DNA of 51,938 bases from positions 1,333 to 53,270 of the forward strand of contig DLIM01000040.1 of NCBI GenBank assembly GCA_002483745.1. The letters are read 5' to 3'. Shown piece after piece: positions 8,915-18,269 of this stretch. Source of the DNA: Caryophanales bacterium UBA7642. GTDB taxonomy: Bacteria > Bacillota_I > Bacilli_A > RFN20 > CAG-288. Below the pieces are notes generated by a model. The model was not told where the DNA came from, did no database searches, and was given only the letters and a program-made list of their open reading frames with translations. The position numbers were made by a program, and so were the translations under genes. Positions within the stretch are counted from its first letter, which is position 1. The number at the start of each line of letters is the position of its first letter.

Positions 8915-8943
8915 ATTATAAGTAGTGACAAAGACCAATTCAA
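8915..8943 (-). promoter_or_regulatory. Sigma-A-type promoter for tig
   Basis: Minus strand: TTGAAT (8938-8943), a 17-base spacer, and perfect TATAAT (8915-8920), about 35 bases before the tig ATG. It is likely the main promoter for the tig-lon-engB genes. Confidence 0.7.
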
Positions 8944-8984
8944 GCAAAATGACACCTGAGTTGCTAAAAAAACCAAAAAAGCGA

Positions 8985-9395
8985 CTAAGATTGATGGTCT
9001 AACCTTATTTCTTCCATAAATGTGAGGAAATACCGGAAAGAGGAAATCAAGTCCATTAAAGCAAGTTTCTTATCTTCCTTAGCAAAGATTGCAAAATCCC
9101 GGATGGCACAAATAAGAAGATTCTCTACTGAGAAATCAAGGATTTCATTCTCCTGATAAGCGGAGAAAGAAATCGAATCAAATCTTTTGGAAAACAATTC
9201 GGCATATTGGAAATAAGTCCTATCAAGAGATTGCTGAAGACCTTTTTCGTAAGGCTTCCCTTCTCTTTTCAGGGACAGGAAAACACTGATGGAAGATAAA
9301 GAGGCAATCACATCCAAATAGAAGGCGGGGCTTTCAGAAAAAGCCGGGCCTTCTTTAATCGACTTGATAAGTTTGGTTAAGTCGTAATTTTCCAT
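8985..9395 (-). CDS. Small helical protein of unknown function, coupled to glgP
   Basis: 136 residues, not recognised. It looks all-helical and soluble, with no signal peptide or convincing membrane segment. Its ATG overlaps the glgP stop by one base (TAATG), so it is almost certainly translated together with glgP. That links it to the glycogen genes, but no catalytic motif is visible. The sequence is rich in Phe, Leu and Ser, with a central run (SISFSAYQENEILDF) and an acidic/aromatic C-terminus. It might be a structural or regulatory partner of glycogen phosphorylase; this is inferred from position only. Confidence 0.75.
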   Translation of the reverse strand: MENYDLTKLIKSIKEGPAFSESPAFYLDVIASLSSISVFLSLKREGKPYEKGLQQSLDRTYFQYAELFSKRFDSISFSAYQENEILDFSVENLLICAIRDFAIFAKEDKKLALMDLISSFRYFLTFMEEIRLDHQS

Positions 9396-11830
9396 TAATG
9401 GATTTTCTTCAAATGCCAGATGTCATGGTTGTATTCGGAAATAGTTCTATCAGAGCTAAACCAGCCCGAATAGGCAATGTTAGTTAAGCACTTACGGCCC
9501 CATTCGCTGCGGTCAAGATAGAGTTCCTCAATCTTCTTAGAAGCCTGGAGGTAGCTATGGAAATCCTTAAGGACCATAAACTCATCATTCTTGTACATGA
9601 TTTCGTCATAGACCATTTGGAACTGAGCCTTATCCTCAGAGAAAGTGCCATCTATCAAGCTATCCATAACGGATTTAACGTTAGGATCATCGTTATAGAC
9701 ATCCCAAGGATTGTACTCGTTTGAGAACTTAAGTTTCTTGACTTCATCTTCCTTCATACCGAAGATTACGGCATTTTCCGGTCCAACGAAATTGCTGATT
9801 TCAACATTGGCGCCATCAAGGGTGCCTAAAGTAATAGCACCATTCATCATGAACTTCATATTGCTAGTACCGCTAGCTTCCTTGCCAGCCAAAGAAATCT
9901 GCTCAGAGATATCAGAAGCCGGAATAATGACTTCAGCCTTGGAGACACCATAGTTCTCAATGAAGACTACTTTCATGTATTTAGAGATTTCCGGATCCGA
10001 ATCAATAGTCTTAGAGACGGCTAAGATCAGCTCGATAATCTTTTTAGCATAGGTATATGAAGGAGCAGCTTTAGCGCCAAAGATATAGGCATGAGGATAA
10101 ATTCTGAAATTAGAATCAGCTTTCATCTTCTGGTAAAGATGGATGATACGGAAGATATTAAGCAACTGTCTCTTATAGGCGTGAAGTCTCTTAATCTGCA
10201 CATCAAAGATTGAATCAGGGGAAACGACCATGCCGTTTTCCTTCTTGATCATATCAATTAAAGCCAATTTGTTTTCGCGTTTAATCTTGTTGATATCATC
10301 ATAATTCTTCTGATGTTCTTCACTATCATCGCAATAAGGAAGAAGCTTCTTTAGATCCTCCGGGTTAGTGATATAGGAATCGCCAATAAGGGAAGTAATA
10401 TAGCTAGAAAGAGTAGGGTTAGAGACTAAAAGGAAACGGCGGTGAGAAATGCCGTTAGTCTTGTTGTTGAACTTCTCCGGATATAAAGAATAAAGGTCCT
10501 TGAAAGTCTGAGTCTTTAAGATCTCAGTATGGAGATTAGCAACACCATTGACAGAGAAAGCCACATTGATGGCTAACTGGCACATATTGACATTGCCGTC
10601 TTTAATAATTATGCAGTTCTGAATCTTATCTTCAGGAATATTCATCGCACGGAACTTCTGGAGAAGTCTTCGGTTGATTTCCTCAATGATCATATAGACA
10701 CGAGGAGCCACGGAAGCGATATAGCGGCAAGGCCACTTCTCCAAAGCCTCAGGCATAACGGTATGGTTAGTAAAAGCAAAGCACTTCTGGCAAATATACA
10801 TAGCCTGTTCCCAGCCATAGCCATTCTCATCCATCAAAATTCTCATCAATTCCGGAATGGACATGATAGGGTGAGTATCATTTAACTGGAAAACATAATG
10901 GTCATAGAGATGATCCAAAGAACCATATAAGGCCTTTTCTCTGTTGGTGGCAAACTGAATACCAGAAGAAACCAAGAAATACTGCTGACGTAAGCGGAGA
11001 AGCTTGCCGTCCTCAGTGGAATCATCAGGATATAAGCCATGGGTGATATCACGGCAGAATTTCAAATAGGAAGTGAAATTGGCATTGGTCGGGATTTCTT
11101 CATCGCTAGGTTCAGCATACCAAAGCCTTAAAGTATTAGTGACATCGTTCTTGTAGCCAATCATCGGGACATCATAAGGGACAGCTAAGACGGAATAAGC
11201 ATTAGTTGTTCTCCATCTGACATCACCAGTCTTTTCATCTTTATAAGTTTCAGGATTGCCATAGAATCTAACCGTAACAGCATCTTTGGGTTTACGGATT
11301 TCCCAAGGGAAGCCATTAAGAAGCCAAGTATCCGGATATTCTTCCTGCTTACCGTTTCTGATCTTCTGACGGAAAAAGCCATATTCATAACGGATGCAGT
11401 TTCCGTGTCCTGGCAACCCTAAAGAAGCAATAGAATCCATAAAGCAGGCAGCTAAACGGCCAAGGCCGCCATTGCCTAATCCGGCATCAGGTTCCTGATT
11501 CTTCAGATCATCATAATTGATGCCCATTTCTTTAAGGCTTTCCTTAACATCATCAAGGATGCCTAGATTATAAAGGTTAGTTGAAAGCATTCTGCCCATT
11601 AAGAACTCCATAGAGAAATAGATGAGCTGTTTCTGGTTGTTCTTAACGACTTCTTCCTTGCAGTTCTTTCCGGAAATGTTAGCTAAATCACGAACAATAG
11701 TGCCTAAAATATCATACTGTTCAAGAGCATGAAGTTTTGAGGGATCTCGGCCATATTTTTCCACACAGCGAGAAGTAAAAACATTCTTAAAATAATCTCG
11801 AAATTCTTTTCCAGGCTTAACTTCAATCAT
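9395..11830 (-). CDS. glgP: Glycogen/maltodextrin phosphorylase
   Basis: 811 residues, normal for the GT35 family. It releases glucose 1-phosphate from the ends of alpha-1,4-glucans using phosphate and pyridoxal phosphate. The cofactor lysine is Lys659 in the signature EASGTSNMKFMMNGA. Other family blocks are present: LGNGGLGRLAACFMDS near residue 120, ETLMGR-like SMEFLMGRML, and TNGISHRRF near 455. It lies 31 bases downstream of glgB on the same strand. No glgC or glgA (synthesis) is present in the window, so they must be elsewhere or the cell uses imported glucans. Confidence 0.97.
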   Translation of the reverse strand: MIEVKPGKEFRDYFKNVFTSRCVEKYGRDPSKLHALEQYDILGTIVRDLANISGKNCKEEVVKNNQKQLIYFSMEFLMGRMLSTNLYNLGILDDVKESLKEMGINYDDLKNQEPDAGLGNGGLGRLAACFMDSIASLGLPGHGNCIRYEYGFFRQKIRNGKQEEYPDTWLLNGFPWEIRKPKDAVTVRFYGNPETYKDEKTGDVRWRTTNAYSVLAVPYDVPMIGYKNDVTNTLRLWYAEPSDEEIPTNANFTSYLKFCRDITHGLYPDDSTEDGKLLRLRQQYFLVSSGIQFATNREKALYGSLDHLYDHYVFQLNDTHPIMSIPELMRILMDENGYGWEQAMYICQKCFAFTNHTVMPEALEKWPCRYIASVAPRVYMIIEEINRRLLQKFRAMNIPEDKIQNCIIIKDGNVNMCQLAINVAFSVNGVANLHTEILKTQTFKDLYSLYPEKFNNKTNGISHRRFLLVSNPTLSSYITSLIGDSYITNPEDLKKLLPYCDDSEEHQKNYDDINKIKRENKLALIDMIKKENGMVVSPDSIFDVQIKRLHAYKRQLLNIFRIIHLYQKMKADSNFRIYPHAYIFGAKAAPSYTYAKKIIELILAVSKTIDSDPEISKYMKVVFIENYGVSKAEVIIPASDISEQISLAGKEASGTSNMKFMMNGAITLGTLDGANVEISNFVGPENAVIFGMKEDEVKKLKFSNEYNPWDVYNDDPNVKSVMDSLIDGTFSEDKAQFQMVYDEIMYKNDEFMVLKDFHSYLQASKKIEELYLDRSEWGRKCLTNIAYSGWFSSDRTISEYNHDIWHLKKIH

Positions 11831-11861
11831 GGGTTTTTTCTCCTTTGAAAAACATTGTTAC

Positions 11862-13772
11862 TTATATAGAAGCTTTCTGATCCTTAGACGGCTTTAGATC
11901 ATCTTTAGAAAGATAAGGCTTAGTATCATCGCTAACCTTAGGCTTGCGATAACAAAGATAGATAGCACCAAATGACGGAATCTTTAAGGTAATCTTATAT
12001 TTCTGGTTATGGATTCCATTGCCATAGGTTGTAAGAGGATTAGGGTTAAATTGGTTCCATCCGCCATAAATAGCTTTATCCGTATTAAGAATTTCTTCAT
12101 AGGTTCCTTCATAGGGGACACCGATATCGTAATCCCAGTAGAAATTAGGGGTCATATTGAAAATAAAGACTAAGCATTCATCGTTGCTTTCACGTTTGAA
12201 GACATAAACACTCTGGTCAGCGTTATCAGCCATAATCCAACTGAAATGCTCCGGATTGTACTCTTCTTCAAACATAGCAGTATGGCTGGTATATATATGA
12301 TTCAAATCCTTGAAAAGCCTATTCAAGCCTTTATGTTTAGGATAATCAAGAATATTAAAGGCAATGGGTTGGAATTCCTTCCATTCATCAAAGGTTCCGA
12401 TATCGTTTCCCATAAAATTTAGTTTCTTGCCCGGATGTGCGAACTGATAAGCGAAAAGATTCCTAGCATTAGCAAACTTATTGTCATAGCTTCCCCACAT
12501 CTTATTGACAATAGAGCCTTTCATGTGAACAACTTCATCATGAGAAAGAGGAAGAATAAAGTTTTCACTATAGAAATAGGCCATAGAGAATGTCAATTGA
12601 TTGTGGCAGTATTTACGGTAAACTGGGTCTTTAGCATAATACTTAAGAGTATCATTCATCCAACCTAAGTCCCATTTATAGTCAAAGCCTAAGCCATCAT
12701 CAAAGCCGCCTTTAGTGACATGACCATAAGCAGAAGAATCTTCAGCTATCATCATGACATTAGGAAGAAGTGCATGAACGTAGCCATTTACTCTCTTAAC
12801 AAATTCTACCGCGCCCGTATTGACACCTTTTTCAGTGTTTCCGTCCCAATAAATAATATTGGAGACAGCGTCAAAGCGGAAGCCATCAAGATGGAAAGTC
12901 CTGGCAAAATAAATAACGGAGCTGATTAAGAAGCTTCTGACCGGATCTTTTCCTAAATCAAAGTTCTTAGTCCCCCACTGGGAGAATTCATGTTCGTTTG
13001 AATATTCAAAGACGCAGGAGCCATCAAACTTCTCAAGTCCAAAAGAATCAACAGCAAAATGAACGGGGACGAAGTCCATGATGACACCAATTCCGGCTTT
13101 ATGCATTTTTTCAACGAACTGGGCAAAATCAAATAAAGTTCCCCAGCGGCCATCAATTGAAAAATAGCCTAATGACTGATAGCCCCAGCTCTTATCGTTA
13201 GGATAAGAATTGACAGGCAAAGCTTCTACATGAGTGAACCCCATTTCTTTCAGATAGGGGATCATCACGTCAGCTAATTCTGAGTAATTGTATTCAGATC
13301 CATCAGCTTTTCTCTTAAAGGTTCCAGCATGGAACTCATAAATAGAAACTGGCTTATTGAAATTACGGTCACGGTGATTAAGAAAATCCTCGTCATCGAT
13401 ATGGACAGTAGTGTAATCAGTCAGGAAAGAACACCCGCCTTCCCTAACTTCATCGCCAAAAGCAAAAGGATCCTGTTTATCTTTCCAAAAGCCATCACAG
13501 CCAAAAATTCTAAATTTGTATTTCTGGCCATCTTTAGCATCAGGAATGAAAACTTCATATAATCCCCGAGCATCTACTCGGTTCATTCTGCCTTTGGAGC
13601 CATCCCAAGAATTAAAGTCTCCAATAACCATAACTTCACGAGCCATTGGAGCATAGAGGCGGAAGACATAACCGACCGAACCATCTATTGTTGCCTTATG
13701 AGCACCGAAATATTGATAAGCGTCTGGACAGTGTCCCTGAAGGTAGTTTTCGAAAAAGGCATAATTATTCAT
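11862..13772 (-). CDS. glgB: 1,4-alpha-glucan branching enzyme
   Basis: 636 residues from the chosen start. GH13 family: an N-terminal CBM48-like domain (YVFRLYAPMAREVMVIGDFN), then the barrel with nucleophile Asp301 in DGFRFDAV, acid Glu344 in AEDSS, and the SHDEVVH block. It makes alpha-1,6 branches in glycogen. An in-frame ATG 5 codons upstream overlaps the ribosome site (ATGGAGG), so the ATG at 13772, with GGAGG 8 bases before it, is preferred. It leads the operon glgB-glgP-small gene. A TATAAT hexamer lies in the ~260 bases between it and ackA on the opposite strand, but no clear -35 was found. Confidence 0.97.
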   Translation of the reverse strand: MNNYAFFENYLQGHCPDAYQYFGAHKATIDGSVGYVFRLYAPMAREVMVIGDFNSWDGSKGRMNRVDARGLYEVFIPDAKDGQKYKFRIFGCDGFWKDKQDPFAFGDEVREGGCSFLTDYTTVHIDDEDFLNHRDRNFNKPVSIYEFHAGTFKRKADGSEYNYSELADVMIPYLKEMGFTHVEALPVNSYPNDKSWGYQSLGYFSIDGRWGTLFDFAQFVEKMHKAGIGVIMDFVPVHFAVDSFGLEKFDGSCVFEYSNEHEFSQWGTKNFDLGKDPVRSFLISSVIYFARTFHLDGFRFDAVSNIIYWDGNTEKGVNTGAVEFVKRVNGYVHALLPNVMMIAEDSSAYGHVTKGGFDDGLGFDYKWDLGWMNDTLKYYAKDPVYRKYCHNQLTFSMAYFYSENFILPLSHDEVVHMKGSIVNKMWGSYDNKFANARNLFAYQFAHPGKKLNFMGNDIGTFDEWKEFQPIAFNILDYPKHKGLNRLFKDLNHIYTSHTAMFEEEYNPEHFSWIMADNADQSVYVFKRESNDECLVFIFNMTPNFYWDYDIGVPYEGTYEEILNTDKAIYGGWNQFNPNPLTTYGNGIHNQKYKITLKIPSFGAIYLCYRKPKVSDDTKPYLSKDDLKPSKDQKASI

Positions 13773-14047
13773 GCTGCTTGCCTCCATAATGCTAGATTAT
13801 ATGAAAATTATAACACAAGAAGCCTTTAACAAAGCCATAACTTTCTCAAAATAGCGGTTTAATTTAGAACTTAAACAAAAGCCCATTTTTGCCATATTTT
13901 TAAGATTTTCCTAGCAATGTTGATATTAGATTAACGTATCCTAAAACTTAAAAAAATAAAATAATTAAAATTATGAGCCGTTTAAGCCTTGTAAACTTTC
14001 CATGCCAACACTAAAATAATCAAAGACTAAAATTAAGGGAGAAAAAT

Positions 14048-15301
14048 ATGTCAAAGAAATTCAAGATTATGTGTGTCAATGCCGGCTCCTCATCCTTAAA
14101 GTTCAAGCTTTATGAAATGGATGAAAAAGCCAGTTCTGCTAAGAAACTATCCGATAAAGCCAAATACCTGACTACCCTAACCTCTGGTATTGTCGAAAGA
14201 ATCGGCCATGAAGATGCTATCTTCACAATCAAGAAACCTGGTGGCTATAAGAACACAAAGATTCTTCCGGTCAAGGATCATGGCGTAGCAGTCGATCTTG
14301 TCTTAAAAGGATTGATTGAAGAACACGTTATCAAGGATTTATCCGAAATCGACGGCATTGGAAACCGTATCGTCCAAGGCGGAAGTTATTTCAATGATTC
14401 CCATATCTTTGATAAAGACACGGCCGAAAAAATCAAGAGTCTTATTCCTCTAGATCCTCTTCATGCCCAAGCTCATTTAACCTGCTATGAAGCTTTCAAG
14501 AAGGCTCTTCCAAAAGTTGGCGAAGTAGCTGTCTTTGATACGGCTTTCCACCAGACCATGGAGCCTAAGGAATACATGTATGCCTTACCCTATGAATACT
14601 ATGAAAAGTATGGTGTCAGACGTTATGGTGCTCACGGCACTAGCCACAAGTACCTTTCTACTGTTGTCAGAGAGAAATACCTTCCCAGAAAGAAGCATAC
14701 CAATATCATTACTCTCCACATCGGTTCCGGTGCTTCTTTAGCTGCCATCAAGGATGGCAAAGTCATTGCTACTTCTATGGGTCTTACTCCCTTAGCTGGC
14801 GTTATGATGGGTTCAAGAACTGGTGATATCGATCCTAGTTGTATGCCATATTTATGCCATTGCACTGGTAAAAGTGCCGATGAAATCTATGATATCTATA
14901 ACCATAAGTCTGGCATCTTAGGAATCTCCGGTATCTCTAATGATACCCGTGATGTCGAAGAGGCCTATAGGAAAGGCGATAAGAAAGCTAAATTAGCTAT
15001 TGAGATGTATGCTTCTAGAATCGCTGACTATATCTTCATGTATTATGGAAAGTTAGGTTCAGTCGATATGATCGTTTGCTCCGCTGGTGTCTTTGAGAAT
15101 GCTCCGTTATATCGTTCATTGACTTTTAAGCTTTGCGAGAAGGGTTTAGGAATCAAAATCGATGAGAAGAAGAACCAGGAAATCAGATTAGGAAAAGAAG
15201 GTTTCATCTCTGCTAAGAATTCTAAGATTCCTGTCGTCGTCATCCCCACTGATGAAGAGCTGATGATTGCTCTTGATACTGCTAGAATTCTAAAGCTTTA
15301 G
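14048..15301 (+). CDS. ackA: Acetate kinase family enzyme, divergent active-site blocks
   Basis: 417 residues, slightly longer than usual (about 400). It interconverts acetyl phosphate and acetate with ATP/ADP in the cytoplasm. The N-terminal block NAGSSSLKF, DTAFHQTM, the YGAHGTSH block, the GSRTGDIDP block and PTDEEL near the end are all recognisable. Three normally near-invariant spots differ: GNRIVQGG in place of GHRVVHGG, HIGSGAS in place of HLGNGSS, and SAGVFENA in place of a TAGIGENS-type motif. This may be a divergent acetate kinase or an enzyme for another short-chain acid. No phosphotransacetylase gene is nearby. GGGAG precedes the ATG by 7 bases. Two lipoprotein genes follow on the same strand. 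Confidence 0.9.
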   Translation: MSKKFKIMCVNAGSSSLKFKLYEMDEKASSAKKLSDKAKYLTTLTSGIVERIGHEDAIFTIKKPGGYKNTKILPVKDHGVAVDLVLKGLIEEHVIKDLSEIDGIGNRIVQGGSYFNDSHIFDKDTAEKIKSLIPLDPLHAQAHLTCYEAFKKALPKVGEVAVFDTAFHQTMEPKEYMYALPYEYYEKYGVRRYGAHGTSHKYLSTVVREKYLPRKKHTNIITLHIGSGASLAAIKDGKVIATSMGLTPLAGVMMGSRTGDIDPSCMPYLCHCTGKSADEIYDIYNHKSGILGISGISNDTRDVEEAYRKGDKKAKLAIEMYASRIADYIFMYYGKLGSVDMIVCSAGVFENAPLYRSLTFKLCEKGLGIKIDEKKNQEIRLGKEGFISAKNSKIPVVVIPTDEELMIALDTARILKL

Positions 15302-15344
15302 AAAAATAGCGGTCTTAGACTAAACAACTATTGAGGAGGCCAAA

Positions 15345-16472
15345 ATGAAAAGATCAAGTAAAGCCTGTCTTTGTCTTTCACTCTTAGCCTCCTCTTTTTC
15401 TTTGCTTAGCTGTCAAAACGAATCGGTATATTCTGATAAGGTCATCATCACTAAATCCGAAAACTTAGATTCATATGTCAAAATCCAGGATATCAAAGAG
15501 CTCAATAGCATTGCTAGATATGATGACGCTGTTGTCATTATCACTCAAGAGGGCTGTTCTTCTTGTAATCTTCTATTAGGTTACTTAGATGACTATATTG
15601 CCTCTAACCATTACCTGATCTATACCGTTGAGGCTACAACCTACTTAGAAGGATATAATTCCGATTATAACGAAAACGGTTCCTATGCCCTTCTTTATCC
15701 TAGAATATCCGTTACCCCCACTTTCCTTTTCTTTAAAAGCGGCAAAGTAATTGATACTTATGCTCAGTCAGTTTCTCAGGAAAAGCTAGCCACATTCTTT
15801 TCTGAACATACCTATGACCTCAATTACTATTCCTTGAATACTTTTATTAAAAACGGACTCTATGGCTACTATACCGAAGATATCTCCGAAGAAGAGGATA
15901 CCTTAGGTTATTCCACCACTTCTTTAGATAAGAAAATCGCAGAAGGCAACTGTCTTATCATCTACTCTTGGAGAAGATGCCAAGACTGCCTAGACTTAAA
16001 AGAGGACCTTATCTATCCTTTCTTCAATGAGCATCCTGATATCAAAATCTATTACTATGAAGTAGATGGCTATTATCTTCTTAAGCAAAGCAGCAATGAG
16101 AGTAAAAAAGAAGAAGGCTTAAAGAAATTTTCCAATTTCTCCATTAAATACTTTCTATCGGATTATGTCTTACATGATGAACTTAACGAGAGAACCGGCT
16201 GTGTTCCAACCCTTGTTTATTATTCTGCTAAAGGGCATGAAACCAAAGTCTATAAAAACGATTTGAATCCCTATATCAATTCCGCTGGCTATCTCCAGTA
16301 TGAGACTTCTTTCTATGATGAAGTCAAGAAGCTTACTAGCACCACTAGCCTAGAAGCTAACGAAACGGGCAAGGATTATGATAAGGCCCTTAAGGAGCTT
16401 GAAAGTAAAGCAACCACTTATGAGAAGTCTATAATCAATGCCTTCTTAAAAGCCTATCTGCTGAATGAATAA
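15345..16472 (+). CDS. Lipoprotein with two thioredoxin-like CxxC domains
   Basis: 375 residues with a lipoprotein signal peptide (LLSC, lipid-attached Cys23). Two thioredoxin-like regions follow: the first has EGCSSC (Cys71, Cys74) and the cis-Pro region VTPTFLFF, the second has WRRCQDC (Cys212, Cys215) and the CVPTLVYY block. Both therefore keep the two redox Cys and the conserved Pro loop. It should sit on the outside of the membrane and handle disulfides or thiol redox of exported proteins; this is inferred. GAGGAGG lies before the ATG. It is 43 bases downstream of ackA and overlaps the next lipoprotein gene by 8 bases. Confidence 0.85.
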   Translation: MKRSSKACLCLSLLASSFSLLSCQNESVYSDKVIITKSENLDSYVKIQDIKELNSIARYDDAVVIITQEGCSSCNLLLGYLDDYIASNHYLIYTVEATTYLEGYNSDYNENGSYALLYPRISVTPTFLFFKSGKVIDTYAQSVSQEKLATFFSEHTYDLNYYSLNTFIKNGLYGYYTEDISEEEDTLGYSTTSLDKKIAEGNCLIIYSWRRCQDCLDLKEDLIYPFFNEHPDIKIYYYEVDGYYLLKQSSNESKKEEGLKKFSNFSIKYFLSDYVLHDELNERTGCVPTLVYYSAKGHETKVYKNDLNPYINSAGYLQYETSFYDEVKKLTSTTSLEANETGKDYDKALKELESKATTYEKSIINAFLKAYLLNE

Positions 16473-17277
16473 AATAGTTTTTCCTTTTCTGCTTTCAATT
16501 ACTCTTCTTTTCTCCTGTGAGCAGCAAAGCGAAGTTGAAGTCCCTATCCTGCATTATTCTTTTACTACAGATAACCAGGGTAGCCTTTTAAATTTAGAGG
16601 AAGATGATTTTCTTTCTTTATTAGACAAAAAGAGCTCTTTTCCTCTCTTGGTTTATGGTTCTGGCTGTTCTTCTTGCGATATTTTCCCCTCGGTTATAAA
16701 AAGCTTTCTTGAAAGCGGTAATTACTTGCTCCCTTATTTAGATCTTGATTCTTACAATCAGGCTTTAGGAACCGATAGTTTAGGTTCATCCGCCTTTCTT
16801 TTTTATAGTGAGGGGAAATTACTAAAAAGCCAGTTGCTGACTGCTGACTTTAATTCCTCAAAAGCACTATCCAATCTCATTTCCAATAATACCGTTGATG
16901 CTTCTATCACACTTTATAATTCCTGTCAAAGCATCGCTGATGCTCCTTCCTTTTCCCTGATTGAATTAAAAGACTCACTAAAGGATGATGATACCACCAG
17001 TATTCCTTTCTCTCTGGAGACTTTTAACTCCAGCAGCAAAAGCCTTCTCTTGATTGACATGGATAAAATGGATCTTGCTGAAGTCGATTCTTATTTCCTG
17101 AAAACAAAAAAAGAGGAAACCAATCTGCTTTTCCTCTCTTCTTCTTCATTAAGTGACAATTCAACTAAAGTAGCCTTGGGTTTAGATATCAATCTGGAAT
17201 TGACTAGCCCTTACTACCAGATAAGCTATTCTCCAAAGTCATCTGCAAGTTTTACTGCTTTAAGCGAGCTTCTTTAA
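16465..17277 (+). CDS. Thioredoxin-like lipoprotein, second of a coupled pair
   Basis: 270 residues, lipoprotein signal MNKIVFPFLLSITLLFSC (lipid-attached Cys18). One CxxC motif, SGCSSC (Cys68, Cys71), lies in a thioredoxin-like region; the rest is Ser-rich and diverged. The start overlaps the end of the previous lipoprotein by 8 bases, so the pair is translationally coupled and may act together outside the cell. Its TAA (17275-17277) directly abuts the stop of the converging gene on the other strand, leaving no room for an intergenic terminator. Confidence 0.82.
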   Translation: MNKIVFPFLLSITLLFSCEQQSEVEVPILHYSFTTDNQGSLLNLEEDDFLSLLDKKSSFPLLVYGSGCSSCDIFPSVIKSFLESGNYLLPYLDLDSYNQALGTDSLGSSAFLFYSEGKLLKSQLLTADFNSSKALSNLISNNTVDASITLYNSCQSIADAPSFSLIELKDSLKDDDTTSIPFSLETFNSSSKSLLLIDMDKMDLAEVDSYFLKTKKEETNLLFLSSSSLSDNSTKVALGLDINLELTSPYYQISYSPKSSASFTALSELL

Positions 17278-18258
17278 TTAAAGAGCGTCGCAGGCTTCGA
17301 TGAAGCTTGGTAGCTCATCTAGAGAGGTAAGCTGGCAGCCAGCGGCAAAATCATGGCCTCCGCCACCAAACTTGCTAGCAACACTAGCGACATGGATGCC
17401 AATTGATCTTAAAGATACACGCCAGTTCTTCTTCTCGACATCTTCCGTGATTGAAGCAACCACCCGAACGCCTTTCAAGTTACGGAAAGTGTTGATATGA
17501 AGGTTTCCTTCATCAATGGTCATCTTTAGATCAGCCATATCCTTTCCGGAAAGGACATAATAGCAGGTGCCTTTAGCAGTAAGATGATAATTATTCAGGC
17601 AGAATCTCAGGATATTCAGTCTTCTGACATCCGTTTCATACATCTTGTTATAAAGAGCCGTTTTATCAAAGCCGGTATTTAGTAAGTCAGCGGCAATCCT
17701 TAAAGTAGCCGAATCGGTATCCTGATAAAGGAATCTTCCCGTGTCACCGACAATACCGCAATAAAAATAAGAAGCGGCCTTTTTAGAAAGGATAAGCTTT
17801 CTCTTCCTGGTTTCGCAGAATAAAGCCAAGATCTCACTAGCGGCGGGCCTATCAGGCCAGACGATTAAGTAATCCCCAAACTGCTTCTCAATCTGAGGAA
17901 GGGGGTGATGATCAATCTTAATAACCTCTTTAGCCTTACTAAGATGGTCTAAAGATATTCTAGGCTTATCGGAGATATCGACAGTAATAGCTAAATGCTC
18001 CTTATTGAAGACATCCTCGGATAAATCCTCAGGGTATGGGAAAATATCAGGCATCATGGTAGGATGCCTATCGCCTAAATAATGGACTTCCTTGTTAGGA
18101 TAGTTATCTTTAATCCAAGTATATAAGCCCATCTGAGAACCTAGGGCATCAAAATCCGGGGAAACGTGACGGTAAATGATAATAACCTGGTAGGCTTCAA
18201 TCTTTTCTTGAAGATATTTGAATTGGGTTCTAAAGGCTTTAATTTGTTGGTTAGTCAT
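17278..18258 (-). CDS. nrnA: DHH-family phosphoesterase, NrnA-like
   Basis: 326 residues, normal for NrnA-type enzymes, which break down short RNA (nanoRNA) and/or dephosphorylate pAp in the cytoplasm. The DHH signature set is complete: HVSPDFDALGS (N-terminal metal site), VDISD, IDHHP, and a DHHA1 domain ending in FGGGGHDFAAGC. Manganese-binding Asp and His residues are therefore intact. It starts 11 bases after the gene for the P-loop protein upstream, so the two are likely one operon. Family members can also hydrolyse c-di-AMP or its linear product, so exact substrate is not settled. Confidence 0.92.
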   Translation of the reverse strand: MTNQQIKAFRTQFKYLQEKIEAYQVIIIYRHVSPDFDALGSQMGLYTWIKDNYPNKEVHYLGDRHPTMMPDIFPYPEDLSEDVFNKEHLAITVDISDKPRISLDHLSKAKEVIKIDHHPLPQIEKQFGDYLIVWPDRPAASEILALFCETRKRKLILSKKAASYFYCGIVGDTGRFLYQDTDSATLRIAADLLNTGFDKTALYNKMYETDVRRLNILRFCLNNYHLTAKGTCYYVLSGKDMADLKMTIDEGNLHINTFRNLKGVRVVASITEDVEKKNWRVSLRSIGIHVASVASKFGGGGHDFAAGCQLTSLDELPSFIEACDAL

Positions 18259-18269
18259 GTTTTACCTCA

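Noticed and set aside
13788..14047. Hidden gene or RNA between glgB and ackA
   Set aside because: Only AT-rich promoter-like sequence was seen; no open frame with a ribosome site, no stable structure.
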